DNA from: Paenibacillus helianthi
GTDB taxonomy: Bacteria > Bacillota > Bacilli > Paenibacillales > Paenibacillaceae
Direction of reading: 5' to 3'
NCBI RefSeq assembly: GCF_001909055.1
Contig: NZ_LVWI01000002.1
Coordinates: 248,001 to 312,000 of the forward strand
DNA: 64,000 nucleotides
Shown: piece after piece, positions 17,583-27,056 of the stretch
How the letters are laid out: every line of letters starts with the position of its first letter
Position numbering within the stretch: the stretch's first letter is position 1
Position numbers and translations under genes: made by a program
Notes under the pieces: generated by a model
Told to the model about the DNA's origin: nothing
Databases searched by the model: none
What the model saw: only the letters and a program-made list of their open reading frames with translations

Positions 17583-19208
17583 TTATTTTTTTAGATTTGC
17601 GTTATAGCGATCCAGTCCGGTCTGATAGATCTTCATCAATTCGTTCAGACCCATCTTATCCAGAGTCTTCAGATAGTTGTTCCACCCTTCATCTGCACCG
17701 CCATCAACAATAAATCTACCTCTTTGGGTATTTACATATTTAATCAGTTCCGGCTCAATCTTATTGATTTTGTCCAATTCCTCCGGTTCAAAGAAAATAC
17801 TTGGATAATTTTCCTTTTCCATGTAAGGATCGTAATATTTCTCTAGATCTTTAGCACGCTGCTGGGCCCGTGGCTCCAGATCTACAACTTTCCCCAGATC
17901 CTGGATGGTAATAACGCCTGGTCCACCTGCGCCTGGTGCAACTTTTTGACGGAATTCACCTGCAGAGGCTCCCTCAGGAAGCGGCAGATTCACCAATTTT
18001 CCGTTTTCGTCTTTCTTGAATACAACATCCAGCGGGCCCCAGTGGATTTGGGCAGCCATGTAAGGTTCGTACTGCTGATCGATCCAACGCATGGTGATTT
18101 CCGGATTGCTGTTTTCTTTTGTAATCACAAAAGCCCCGCGGCCCGGACCACCGCCATTAGCACGTCCAATGATTTGATCACCCTTCGGTCCCTTCAGCGG
18201 AGACAGCAGAACATAATCCTTACTGCGTTCGGTTCCGACAACCTCTTCAATTTCCCACCAGATATAAGATCCAAGCGTCTCATCCGTTGTTTTACCTTTT
18301 GCCAGATACTGTGCTGCATCCTGGGTGAAGGATTCCGGATCAATCAAGCCCTGTTTATACCATTTTTCATGAAAATAATTAAGAGCTTCCTTATATTCAG
18401 GCTGAGTTGCGGTAAAAATAACTTTCCCGTCGCGGACGACACGGTGCTCCAGATTATCCGGAAGTCCGAATGCCCCGAAGATCCCGGCAATATCCATACA
18501 CCACTGCATGTGCATAAAGCTTAATGGGATTTCATCCTGCTTACCATTACCGTTCGGATCCTTTGTTTTAAAGGCAAGTAGAGCTTCCGTGTATTCATCC
18601 AGTGTTTGCGGTACTTTCAGCCCCAGCTTATCTAACCAGGCTTTATTGATAACGTGAAAGAAGGGATTGGTTCCGAGGTTGTTCTCTTCCCATGACGGCA
18701 GTCCGTAGATGTGCCCATCTGGCGCTGTAATTGATGATTTGATGTCAGGCCGGCGGTCGAGAAGCGCTTTCAAGTTAGGCGCATATTGATTAATTAAATC
18801 TTCCAGAGGAATAATGGTTCCGTCTTTGCCATAATTAATTAGCTCGTAATCGGTAAATCCAGCTCCGTAAAAAGCATCCGGCAAATCTCCACTAGCGAGT
18901 AACAAGTTTTTCTTTTCTGTATAATCAGTATCTGGGATGTTCTCCCAATTGATCTTAACGTTTGTTTGCGCTTCTAGTCGTTTGAAAATTTCCATTTCCG
19001 AATATTCCGGTGCCAATGCAGCCTTCGGAGATACCATTCTTAACGACACTGCTTCTTTAACAATCGGAAGACCGGTTTTGTTGAACTTCGCTTCTTGATC
19101 CGGACTTTTAGCCTGATTCTTTGAGCCGTTACCGTTTCCTGAACATCCACTTAACGCAAATGCTCCGGCCAGCACTAGAATCCCCGCACCCTTGAATAAA
19201 GATTTCAT
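17583..19208 (-). CDS. ABC transporter sugar-binding lipoprotein (fructan locus)
   Basis: 541 residues. A lipoprotein signal peptide ends in the lipobox LSGC (Cys22), so the mature protein should be tethered outside the membrane. The rest resembles the large extracellular solute-binding proteins of the LplA/YtcQ group, which bind oligosaccharides. It follows its two permease genes, the order permease-permease-binding protein being typical of Paenibacillus. No ATPase gene is nearby, so a shared MsmX-type ATPase encoded elsewhere is expected. Operon membership with four GH32-type genes points to fructo-oligosaccharides as ligand (inference). The start ATG has AAGGGAGG upstream. Confidence 0.9.
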   Translation of the reverse strand: MKSLFKGAGILVLAGAFALSGCSGNGNGSKNQAKSPDQEAKFNKTGLPIVKEAVSLRMVSPKAALAPEYSEMEIFKRLEAQTNVKINWENIPDTDYTEKKNLLLASGDLPDAFYGAGFTDYELINYGKDGTIIPLEDLINQYAPNLKALLDRRPDIKSSITAPDGHIYGLPSWEENNLGTNPFFHVINKAWLDKLGLKVPQTLDEYTEALLAFKTKDPNGNGKQDEIPLSFMHMQWCMDIAGIFGAFGLPDNLEHRVVRDGKVIFTATQPEYKEALNYFHEKWYKQGLIDPESFTQDAAQYLAKGKTTDETLGSYIWWEIEEVVGTERSKDYVLLSPLKGPKGDQIIGRANGGGPGRGAFVITKENSNPEITMRWIDQQYEPYMAAQIHWGPLDVVFKKDENGKLVNLPLPEGASAGEFRQKVAPGAGGPGVITIQDLGKVVDLEPRAQQRAKDLEKYYDPYMEKENYPSIFFEPEELDKINKIEPELIKYVNTQRGRFIVDGGADEGWNNYLKTLDKMGLNELMKIYQTGLDRYNANLKK

Positions 19209-19317
19209 TGTAAATAACCTCCCTTGAGTTCATCCCACAAGATAATTACACATTGCTCTTTCTTTGCATTTGTCTGAATGCTGCTGTACATCCCCCCCTT
19301 CAAGCACCATGTCAAAA

Positions 19318-20214
19318 TCAGCCCTTGATCGAGCCAATCATCACGCCTTTAACAAAGTACTTCTGAAGGAAAGGATACAATATGAGCAGCGGCAGGCTGG
19401 ATACCATGATGACACCGTATTTGATCAGTTCGGTAACGCGCATCTTCGCTGCATAGGATTCTACATCAAGCATCATGCCAGAGTTGACCTGATTCTGAAC
19501 AAGAATGTTGCGAAGCACCAGTTGGAGCGGATATTTACTTTCATCGTTCAGATAGATCAGAGCGTCGAAGAAACCATTCCAGAAGCCAACAACATGATAC
19601 AGCACCATTACAGCCAGGATGGACTTGGATAAAGGCAGGACGATGCTCCAAAAGAATCTTGTATTGGAACATCCATCTATAGATGCCGCTTCCCACATTT
19701 CATCCGGTATGGACGACTGAAAAAAGGTCCTCACGATAATTACATTGAATACACCGCCTGCTCCGGGAATCACAAGTGACCAGATCGTATTCAGCATATG
19801 AAGATCCTTAATCAGCAAATAGGTTGGAATCAGCCCCCCACTAAAAAACATAGTAATCAGCAGAAACCACATAATTACAGATTTTCCTGCCAGATCTTTA
19901 CGAGCTAACGGGTAGGCCGCAAATACAGTCACCGCAACTCCAATTAACGTTCCCAGAGTCGCATATAAAATTGAATTGGCATAACCTATCCATATGGACG
20001 AATCACTGAAAATCCGCTCATACCCATCCAGCGTGAAGCCCTTAGGAAACAACCAAACTTCACCTGAGTAGATATAATTAGGATCACTGAATGATGCAAT
20101 CAGTACAAAGTACAACGGAAATAATACGAGCAGCATAATTACGGTCAACAAAAGATAGTTGATGATGTCAAACCATGCGTCTCCTCTGCTCTTTCTCTTC
20201 AATAATTGATTCAA
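19318..20214 (-). CDS. carbohydrate ABC transporter permease (LplC/YtcP type)
   Basis: 298 residues with about six membrane segments. The cytoplasmic EAA loop (EAASIDGCSNTRFFWSIVLPL) that docks the ATPase is clear, and the C-terminus QKYFVKGVMIGSIKG is characteristic of the YtcP/LplC group. TTG is the start, supported by AAGGAGGAG six bases upstream. It is 13 bases downstream of the partner permease and upstream of the binding lipoprotein, forming one importer. The substrate is probably fructo-oligosaccharides, from its operon. Confidence 0.9.
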   Translation of the reverse strand: MNQLLKRKSRGDAWFDIINYLLLTVIMLLVLFPLYFVLIASFSDPNYIYSGEVWLFPKGFTLDGYERIFSDSSIWIGYANSILYATLGTLIGVAVTVFAAYPLARKDLAGKSVIMWFLLITMFFSGGLIPTYLLIKDLHMLNTIWSLVIPGAGGVFNVIIVRTFFQSSIPDEMWEAASIDGCSNTRFFWSIVLPLSKSILAVMVLYHVVGFWNGFFDALIYLNDESKYPLQLVLRNILVQNQVNSGMMLDVESYAAKMRVTELIKYGVIMVSSLPLLILYPFLQKYFVKGVMIGSIKG

Positions 20215-20227
20215 TATGAACTCCTCC

Positions 20228-21178
20228 TTACCAAAGACTGGTCTCTGTCATCTTTTTGGCGATCCGGTTTACGGTAAAAATCAGGATAATATTAATAAAT
20301 GAATTAAACAGGCCAACTGCCGTAGAAAAGCTGTACTGAGCCTTCTGAATCCCCATTTCATACACATAAGTTGGAATAATATTGGAGGTGGCATAATTTA
20401 AATCACTCTGCATAAGGAACGCTTTTTCAAAACCGATGCTCATAATGTTGCCGAGTGCCAGAATCAGCAGGATAACGATCGTAGGCAAGATGCTTGGAAT
20501 GTCCACAAACCATACACGTTTCCATTTACTCGCTCCATCCATAATTGCAGCTTCATGCAGTTCGGGATTGACCCCCGCAAGAGCAGCAAGGTAGATAATG
20601 GTGGCAAAGCCTGTCTCCTGCCAAATCCCTGACAATATATACAGAGGACGGAACCAACCTGCATCAGCCAGAAACAGAATGGGATCTCCTCCGAACAAGG
20701 TGATGACGTGATTCACGATTCCGCTGTTTGGAGACAAAAACACATTGAGCATACCGACGAGTACAACGGTAGAGATAAAGTGCGGTGCATAGATCACGGT
20801 CTGCACAAATTTTTTGTAGGACTTGCCCAGCATTTGGTTCAGCATAATTGCGATGATGATAGGAGCCGGGAAGCCAAACAAAAGTGACAGAAAACTGAGT
20901 GTAAGCGTGTTCGTGATGATCGTCCAGAAGTTATAGGAATTAAAAAAATCTACAAAGTGCTGGAATCCTACCCATTCACTCCCCCAGATCCCCTGGCTTG
21001 GTGAAAAGTCCTTAAACGCAATCTGCACACCGTACATTGGATAATACTTAAATACGAGATAAAGAATAATGATCGGCAGCAAAAACAGATACAGTTCATA
21101 GTCGCGTTTAACTCGACTCCATCGATTACGATTTGGTTTGATCAAAGAATGATCCGTCCCGCTGGTTCTTGAATTCAC
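20228..21178 (-). CDS. carbohydrate ABC transporter permease (LplB/YteP type)
   Basis: 316 residues from the chosen start. About six membrane segments begin at LYLFLLPIIILYLVF, and the EAA loop reads EAAIMDGASKWKRVWFVDIP. GTG at 21176-21178 was chosen because AAGGGAG lies 7 bases upstream. In-frame ATGs at 21214 and 21196 lack ribosome binding sites, and the first lies next to the operators. This is the first gene of the fructan operon and lies just downstream of two GAAACGTTTC operators. It would pair with the LplC-type permease that follows. Confidence 0.88.
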   Translation of the reverse strand: MNSRTSGTDHSLIKPNRNRWSRVKRDYELYLFLLPIIILYLVFKYYPMYGVQIAFKDFSPSQGIWGSEWVGFQHFVDFFNSYNFWTIITNTLTLSFLSLLFGFPAPIIIAIMLNQMLGKSYKKFVQTVIYAPHFISTVVLVGMLNVFLSPNSGIVNHVITLFGGDPILFLADAGWFRPLYILSGIWQETGFATIIYLAALAGVNPELHEAAIMDGASKWKRVWFVDIPSILPTIVILLILALGNIMSIGFEKAFLMQSDLNYATSNIIPTYVYEMGIQKAQYSFSTAVGLFNSFINIILIFTVNRIAKKMTETSLW

Positions 21179-21217
21179 CCTTAAACTCCCTTTCATGTAA
21201 AAGTAATCATTCATTTT

Positions 21218-21249
21218 GAAACGTTTCCAAAATAGTATTGAAACGTTTC
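21218..21249 (-). promoter_or_regulatory. paired LacI operators upstream of the fructan operon
   Basis: Two copies of the palindrome GAAACGTTTC lie at 21218-21227 and 21240-21249, 22 bp centre to centre and 40-71 bp upstream of the first permease start. The same palindrome occurs twice in front of the divergently placed side of the neighbouring LacI gene. It is most likely bound by that LacI protein; CcpA binding is possible because its sites are similar. Confidence 0.75.
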
Positions 21250-21320
21250 CAATTTAGAAAAGAAAAACGTCAGATCGTACATCCAAATCGATGAGCTGAT
21301 GTTTTTCCGATCCAAGAAGA

Positions 21321-22289
21321 TCAGGTAGTTTCACCTTTCTTGAATATAACGGGGATACGATACACTTGCTGATCCAAGGTAATATTTTCGATCTTGCTAA
21401 AGAGTAATCTGATTGTCATGCGTGCCATTTCTTCCACTGGCTGTCTGATCGTTGATAGTATAGGATGAAAATAAGGATTATCCTGAATCCCGTCGTAACC
21501 GATGACCTTTACATCTTCAGGAACACGTATACCCTGCCTGCGTGCTCTTTCTATATAGTTGGCGGCTAACATATCAGTAATAGCGAAAATACCATCCACA
21601 TCAGAATGCTTATCTAAGAACTCATTAAAATAGGCATTGTCGTCCACAATGGGGTCCGGCTTCTCATAGATCACATAATCGACTCCCAAGGCTTGTGCCT
21701 CATGAATGAATCCTTTTTTCCGGTTCATGGTTTCACTGAAAACAGAAGTAACACTTCCAATAAAAGCTGGTTTCCGCGACCCTGCATTCACCAGTTCCCT
21801 TAAAGCTAATCGTCCTCCCTCGTAATTATCCGAAGTGACGCAAGTGATTTTCTTGTTGAAGTGTCTGTCGATACTTACAATCGGAATGTCGTTGCTAATA
21901 TTATTCTCGATATCGTTGTAAGTTATGCCCACAATACCAGCCACTTTATTTTGCCGCAGCATATCCAGATAATACAATTCCTTCTCGGGCTTTCCGCCGC
22001 TGTTACACAGCATAAGCTTAAAGCCTTCCCGATCCAATTCATCCTCAATGTAATAAGCCAATTCAGAAAAGAACGGATTCCAGATACTTGGAAGCAACAA
22101 AGCAACCATCTTGGATTTCTGCATCTTAAAGTTTCGAGCGACTTCATTAGGGAAATAATTCAGTTCTTGTATCGCTTCCTCTACTTTTCTGCGTGTATTA
22201 GGTTTCACAGCGCCAGAGTTGTTAATGACTCTGGACACGGTTCCTACAGCAACACCAGCTAAGTTGGCTACATCTTTAATGCTTGTCAT
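21321..22289 (-). CDS. LacI-family transcriptional regulator of the fructan operon
   Basis: 322 residues. The N-terminal LacI helix-turn-helix reads SIKDVANLAGVAVGTVSRVIN and is followed by the effector-binding domain (VALLLPSIWNPFFSEL onward). It lies directly upstream of the importer genes in the same orientation. Identical paired palindromes flank both its own promoter and the importer promoter, so it probably represses itself and the fructan operon until an imported sugar binds. The ATG has GGGGGTG upstream. The effector is unknown. Confidence 0.9.
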   Translation of the reverse strand: MTSIKDVANLAGVAVGTVSRVINNSGAVKPNTRRKVEEAIQELNYFPNEVARNFKMQKSKMVALLLPSIWNPFFSELAYYIEDELDREGFKLMLCNSGGKPEKELYYLDMLRQNKVAGIVGITYNDIENNISNDIPIVSIDRHFNKKITCVTSDNYEGGRLALRELVNAGSRKPAFIGSVTSVFSETMNRKKGFIHEAQALGVDYVIYEKPDPIVDDNAYFNEFLDKHSDVDGIFAITDMLAANYIERARRQGIRVPEDVKVIGYDGIQDNPYFHPILSTIRQPVEEMARMTIRLLFSKIENITLDQQVYRIPVIFKKGETT

Positions 22290-22319
22290 TGAACACCCCC
22301 GAACTCTCTTATGGAAATT

Positions 22320-22369
22320 ATAATATCACCAAAGTGGAAACGTTTCAATAGTTAATTTGGAAACGTTTC
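22320..22369 (-). promoter_or_regulatory. LacI gene promoter with two operators
   Basis: GAAACGTTTC occurs at 22337-22346 and 22360-22369, 23 bp apart. On the minus strand TTGAAA (22343-22348) and TATTAT (22320-22325) are spaced 17 bp, so the proximal operator overlaps the -35 box. This fits negative autoregulation. Confidence 0.75.
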
Positions 22370-22392
22370 AATACTATAATTCTCACCAGCAC

Positions 22393-22500
22393 TTCCCCTT
22401 CGGATTCGTGGAAGGGACGCCATAGGTACGGGAATCCGCATCTACCAGAAAGGCTTAAACAAGCTGCCATGTGATCCTTGTCAGCCAGCAGCAACATATA
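22393..22500 (-). pseudogene. possible GH26 catalytic-domain relic
   Basis: In the 344-bp gap between LacI and the GH26 gene, the minus strand encodes a stretch ending FPYLWRPFHESEG. This lines up without gaps with VPVLWRPLHEAEG around the acid/base Glu of the intact GH26 enzyme next door, and the preceding ~12 residues align weakly. The frame continues upstream to about 22625 with one TAG and no recognisable homology. It may be a decayed second mannanase gene or a partial duplication; chance similarity is not excluded. Nothing else is recognised in this gap apart from the LacI promoter. Confidence 0.35.
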
Positions 22501-22633
22501 CTAATCTGTTCCTGCCGCCAATGCCCGGGAGGCATCAATAATGTATTTTAAGTATAGAACCTTTAATCCAGCTCCCGGACATTCGCTTAAATATTGCAAG
22601 ATGGTCTTCACATCAACAACCGCATTTAATTAT

Positions 22634-25084
22634 TTAGTTCACATATGCTATCAGACGTTTAATCATGACTGCAGCCTGTGCCCGATCTCCTGAATCCTTT
22701 GCCGCAAAATGGTCGCGGGTTAATCCCTTCATAAGTCCTGAAGCAACCGCTACATTGACACTGTCCATTGCCCAGGTACTAATAGATGAAGCGTCCGCGA
22801 ACTGATTCAGAACATTCTTTACCGCTGCCGGTTTCTGACCAGCAAGTGCCGCAGCGCGAACGATCAGCACTGCCATTTGCTCACGCGTAATCTGTGTGTC
22901 CGGCTGGAAGGTACCGTCCGAATAACCTGTAATCAAACCAGCTTGAGCAGCGGTTCTAATCGGCTCCGCATACCACTTTGTTTCCGGAACATCTGTAAAT
23001 TGGACGGGTGTACTTGAAGCGCTTAGACCCAGTGCTCTGGTAATAATCACTGTAAATTCAGCACGTGTCGTTAAACGGCCGGGGGCGAACTGCCGGCCGC
23101 CATCACCCTTGACCAGCAATTTATCCGCTAATAATTCAATATCCTCCTTAGCCCAATGGCCGCTGAGATCGGAAAATTCCGTAAAGGTATACAGGTTAGC
23201 CGGAAGTTCGTCGAGTGTGACAACATAGTCGCTCTGATATACTTTCTTCAAGTGTTCAGCAGCGTTTGTAGTGCCATCCTTGATGAAATCGCCTGTCCAA
23301 GTGCTGAAGAAGCTCCAGTACGCACCATAAGCCTGCAGCATATCCGGATCGGGTATCGGCCCGTTTTCCGCCAATCCGATTAGCTTCTTATTATTCACCA
23401 AAGAGCTTAGTCCCTCATACTTTGCAATGCTGGGGTTGTAATCACCTGCCGGGTTATACGTATCCACACTGGCAATATCCACGACATCGTCTCCCGGATA
23501 CCATTCCGGTTTCTCGGAATTCCATACCCAGATCAGATTGTTCAGATGGTGATAATGGGTTAGCCGGTCAACCATCAGCTTCCATAACCGCTTCGCCGGC
23601 TCCGGTCCCTTTGCTCCCCACCAGAACCATCCGCCCTCTGCCTCATGCAGTGGCCGCCATAACACGGGAACACCTGCATCCTGCAGACGTTTCAGCTGGA
23701 GTGCGATATTATCAATGTCCCTGATAAGCAGGCTGTAGTCCTCAGAATCCGGGTGATCGAGCGCATATTCCACATCAAAGGTTGTATGCTCAGTGTAGAA
23801 GCCCCTCCACCATTCATTGCCGGGCTCATTCCCACCAATCCCCTTGGGGGCATTCCAATGCCAGCACAGAGCTACAATACCGCCGCGTTTGTACCAATCA
23901 ATCATTTTTTCGACCTCAGTTGAAGTGGCGCCATTGTCGACACGGGAAGTGGAGTAATCCATTAAATCCGTGGACATTATCGCCGGAAATCTGCCGGTCT
24001 GCTGTCCGATCCATTCGGCATCCTCCAATGTTTGCTGACCCGATATGATTTTATGGCTATACTGGCTTGCCAAATAATTCATCAGCGCCTTGGCTTCAGA
24101 GGTCGCTTCCGGGTTAATTAGTTTGCCCGTCACGGCATTGCCTTCCGCTTTATCGGCAGCCGTCAATTTGACATAATCAATATTGTACCAGCCCCAGTTC
24201 GCTGAGAACTCGATCGTGTTATCGCCTTCCTTCAGCAATGCTTTTCCGGCGGAAATTTCGCTGAAACCTGTCTGCTCCGGCAGAGAAATTTCCGAAGTTT
24301 GCCCGTTCACAATCATACTGGTTTTCTTCTCACCGTTTGGAGCACTGTAGCCTATTAGAAGGTTATACATTCCTGCCGAGGGTGCCTTGTAAGTAAAGCT
24401 AAGTGAACCTGATTGCTGGAATGCCGCATAACCTTGGCCGGAATACCCTTTACCTTGGGTTTCTATTGAAACGCCGCCGCTCATCACACCTTCCTCCGCT
24501 TCCAGCATGCCCCCTGCCTGAGATGCCCTGGCCGCTTCCAGCTTCAGATATTCAAGGCCATAATACCCCCAGCCCCGGTTGACCTTGATGGTATTCTTAC
24601 CGGCATTTAACATCACTTTGCTAACCATTTTTTCAGCCCTAACCATACCTGCTGCAGGTGCATCCAGCGTTAACTCACCAGTACCAACCCCATTAATTTG
24701 AATGCTCGTCGCTTTCCCGCCATAGCCTTCAGGAATATAGTAGCCTATACTCATTTTGTACAATCCCGCCTCTGTAACCTCTACAGTAAAGGTTGCACTT
24801 CCGGCCTGCTCCGTAGAGGACGCATTTTCAGCGAAAAAGAATGAGAGGTACCCTTCGCCATTATAAAGCCGATCCTGATCTTCAAAGACATTTCCGCGCT
24901 TCTCGATGCCATAGCCATCTAATACTGCATCTGCATAAGTAAGTTTGATAACGCCTGGTTGGCTGTCCGACTCTGCAGCGGAAGCTGCGGCCTCCGAACG
25001 ATTCGCACCTGAATATACCAGTAAAGAGAAGACCAAACTAAAACATAATAAGCCTAATAGTAATCTCTTAATCTCCAGCCTCAT
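22634..25084 (-). CDS. surface-anchored GH26 beta-mannanase with CBM35-like and SLH domains
   Basis: 816 residues. A signal peptide (1-32, hydrophobic LLLGLLCFSLVFSLLVY) is followed by two CBM35-like modules (about 38-185 and 195-320). The GH26 barrel comes next, with acid/base Glu481 in WRPLHEAEGG and nucleophile Glu573 in GLAENGP. Three C-terminal SLH repeats (about 640-816) would tether it to cell wall polymer. GH26 enzymes with this layout cut beta-1,4-mannan or glucomannan. ATG at 25082-25084 is preceded by AAGGAGG; an in-frame ATG 16 codons upstream lacks a site. It is the last gene after an ABC importer, and a GH36 alpha-galactosidase lies 7 kb away, suggesting galactomannan use. Confidence 0.9.
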   Translation of the reverse strand: MRLEIKRLLLGLLCFSLVFSLLVYSGANRSEAAASAAESDSQPGVIKLTYADAVLDGYGIEKRGNVFEDQDRLYNGEGYLSFFFAENASSTEQAGSATFTVEVTEAGLYKMSIGYYIPEGYGGKATSIQINGVGTGELTLDAPAAGMVRAEKMVSKVMLNAGKNTIKVNRGWGYYGLEYLKLEAARASQAGGMLEAEEGVMSGGVSIETQGKGYSGQGYAAFQQSGSLSFTYKAPSAGMYNLLIGYSAPNGEKKTSMIVNGQTSEISLPEQTGFSEISAGKALLKEGDNTIEFSANWGWYNIDYVKLTAADKAEGNAVTGKLINPEATSEAKALMNYLASQYSHKIISGQQTLEDAEWIGQQTGRFPAIMSTDLMDYSTSRVDNGATSTEVEKMIDWYKRGGIVALCWHWNAPKGIGGNEPGNEWWRGFYTEHTTFDVEYALDHPDSEDYSLLIRDIDNIALQLKRLQDAGVPVLWRPLHEAEGGWFWWGAKGPEPAKRLWKLMVDRLTHYHHLNNLIWVWNSEKPEWYPGDDVVDIASVDTYNPAGDYNPSIAKYEGLSSLVNNKKLIGLAENGPIPDPDMLQAYGAYWSFFSTWTGDFIKDGTTNAAEHLKKVYQSDYVVTLDELPANLYTFTEFSDLSGHWAKEDIELLADKLLVKGDGGRQFAPGRLTTRAEFTVIITRALGLSASSTPVQFTDVPETKWYAEPIRTAAQAGLITGYSDGTFQPDTQITREQMAVLIVRAAALAGQKPAAVKNVLNQFADASSISTWAMDSVNVAVASGLMKGLTRDHFAAKDSGDRAQAAVMIKRLIAYVN

Positions 25085-25133
25085 TAACGTACCTCCTTGA
25101 ATATCTTTGATAGCAATAGGATTCCACCACACA

Positions 25134-25148
25134 TTAAAGCGCTTACAT
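25134..25148 (-). promoter_or_regulatory. cre-like site upstream of the GH26 gene
   Basis: On the minus strand ATGTAAGCGCTTTAA fits the CcpA cre consensus with one mismatch. It is 50 bp before the GH26 start, in the gap after the solute-binding protein gene, and suggests catabolite repression of a separate mannanase promoter. Confidence 0.5.
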
Positions 25149-25214
25149 ATATGGCAATAAATTTAGCCGTTGCCGCTGGCGGAACAGTCTATCTCTATCA
25201 CTCATCATAGCAAT

Positions 25215-25252
25215 GGGCCCGTTTCCCTCGCACAGACGTTGGAAACGGGCCC
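25215..25252 (-). terminator. strong GC-rich hairpin between the binding-protein and GH26 genes
   Basis: GGGCCCGTTTCC pairs perfectly with GGAAACGGGCCC, a 12-bp stem with a 14-base loop, 15 bases after the binding-protein stop. There is no T-run, so it may protect the 3' end of the binding-protein mRNA rather than act as a classical terminator. Confidence 0.6.
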
Positions 25253-25267
25253 GGATGAGCAACTAGA

Positions 25268-26974
25268 TTACTTTGAAGACCACAATTTAATACGGTCCTG
25301 GACATGCTTGGTATAGGCTTCTTCCATCTCTTTCACTCCGGCCTTATCCAGATCTTCCATGTAGGCGTCCCAGATCTTGTCGAATTGCTCCGGCTTAGCC
25401 ATCACTGCTTCCGGAATTCGTTTCCAGGTAATATCCTTCATTTTGGCTCCAAGAATCACAGCAGGATCGTCGCTGGCAAGTGACATCGTATAAGCCGCAC
25501 CATACGCTCTTGGCTCGAATTCCTCTTCTGACGGGAAGAGTTCCTTCCAATGATCCACACCGTATGCCTTCAGTACTTCCTTTTCCGGTTCACTATAGCT
25601 CGCCGTCAGCTGTTCCGGAAAACTCCGGGTGAAATAGTTTCCGGTTGAATCTTTAATCCCGTCCCCGTAATGAACCATCATATTCCAGTAAAGTCCGACA
25701 CCCGATTCTTTTTGGAAAGCGGCGTTATCATTATCCATACGTTGCTGCACTGCCGGAATAACCTCACGTTTACCGTTTTCCATCGTATAATGCTTCCCTT
25801 CGATTCCCCAGTTATTGAGAATTTGACCCTCTTCCGAGGCCAAAAAGTCAAGGAACTGAATGGCACGTACCGGGTCCTTACACTTGCTGGAAATCGAGAT
25901 CCCATACCCTCCGTCGAAGCCGGCCGGCCAGAAGCTGGTATCCTTGTACTCTTTACTCAAGGTAACCGGATAATGACCATAAGTCTGACCAAACTTACCT
26001 GCCGCCTTTAATGCATTCTGTGCATCCCCGTAATCCCATTCCGGATCCGCCAGCCCGAGAACACGGCCCGAAGCCACTTTAGCTTTAAACTGGTCGGTTT
26101 TCTGCACGAAGCTTTCCGGATCCAGCAGACCGATGTCGTTCATATGATTCAACCAGCGGAAATATTCCTTTTCCTCCGGACGGCGGAAATGATAAGTTGC
26201 CTGGTGCGTTTCCTGATCGATGTAATATTCGCCGTCGTCCGGTCCCCCGGTTGTCTGGAATCCCGAGTTGGTAACCTGATACATATGCCAATCGTCCCCG
26301 TTTAGTGAGAGCCCGATATTTTTATTTCCGTTCTCGTCCGTCGGGTGTTTATCGATGTAATCCTGAATAACCTTTTCGTAATCCTTCACTGTTTTTATTT
26401 CCGGATAACCGGCCTCTTTAACTACACGATGCTGGAGTTCAAATCCGCCGTCGGCTTTCATTTTCTTCTCATCCACTGCTGACCAGGTTGGTATGGCATA
26501 AATCGCCTCATCATCCAGGCTGTACTTGGTCCGTACAAGCTTATCTCCTAACATTTTTTTGATATTCGGAGCATACTTGTCGATTAAATCTGTAAGATCG
26601 ATGACCGCACCGGCGTCTACAAGCTTGCCGACATCTGCCTTTGCAGCTAACAGATCAGGATAGTTGCCTGTTGCGGCAATCAGTGAGATCTTCTGTACCG
26701 GATCACCGACAGCAAACTCTGCATCCAGGGTTACACCCGTCTTCTCCGTAATAATCTTGCCGACTTCATCCTTCATGTTATTCCAATTCGTGCTGCCGTC
26801 CTCCGAAAAATAGGTTAGCGTGATTGGCTTTACATCTGTCCCGGACGAAGAATCTTCCGCGTTGCTGCCCTCTCCGGCAGTAGAGCCATTATTCCCGCTG
26901 CATCCCGCAAGTGTCGACGCTATAGTCAGCGCCACCAAGGAAGAGACAACAAACTTCTTTTTTTCCGGCTTCAT
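25268..26974 (-). CDS. ABC transporter sugar-binding lipoprotein (mannan locus)
   Basis: 568 residues. The signal peptide MKPEKKKFVVSSLVALTIAS ends in the lipobox LAGC, so the protein is exported and lipid-anchored. It is a large solute-binding protein of the LplA type. ATG at 26972-26974 was chosen because GGGGG lies 7 bases upstream; the longer frame starting at 27007 lacks a site and would spoil the signal peptide. It follows two permease genes and a YesM/YesN system, and precedes the GH26 mannanase. Manno-oligosaccharides are the likely ligand (inference). Confidence 0.9.
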   Translation of the reverse strand: MKPEKKKFVVSSLVALTIASTLAGCSGNNGSTAGEGSNAEDSSSGTDVKPITLTYFSEDGSTNWNNMKDEVGKIITEKTGVTLDAEFAVGDPVQKISLIAATGNYPDLLAAKADVGKLVDAGAVIDLTDLIDKYAPNIKKMLGDKLVRTKYSLDDEAIYAIPTWSAVDEKKMKADGGFELQHRVVKEAGYPEIKTVKDYEKVIQDYIDKHPTDENGNKNIGLSLNGDDWHMYQVTNSGFQTTGGPDDGEYYIDQETHQATYHFRRPEEKEYFRWLNHMNDIGLLDPESFVQKTDQFKAKVASGRVLGLADPEWDYGDAQNALKAAGKFGQTYGHYPVTLSKEYKDTSFWPAGFDGGYGISISSKCKDPVRAIQFLDFLASEEGQILNNWGIEGKHYTMENGKREVIPAVQQRMDNDNAAFQKESGVGLYWNMMVHYGDGIKDSTGNYFTRSFPEQLTASYSEPEKEVLKAYGVDHWKELFPSEEEFEPRAYGAAYTMSLASDDPAVILGAKMKDITWKRIPEAVMAKPEQFDKIWDAYMEDLDKAGVKEMEEAYTKHVQDRIKLWSSK

Positions 26975-27056
26975 GAAGCAACCCCCTAATTTTATGAATT
27001 CGATCATACTTCGTATGAGACAGGCCTTAGCCTGGACACACCACAGCTGAGAGGTA

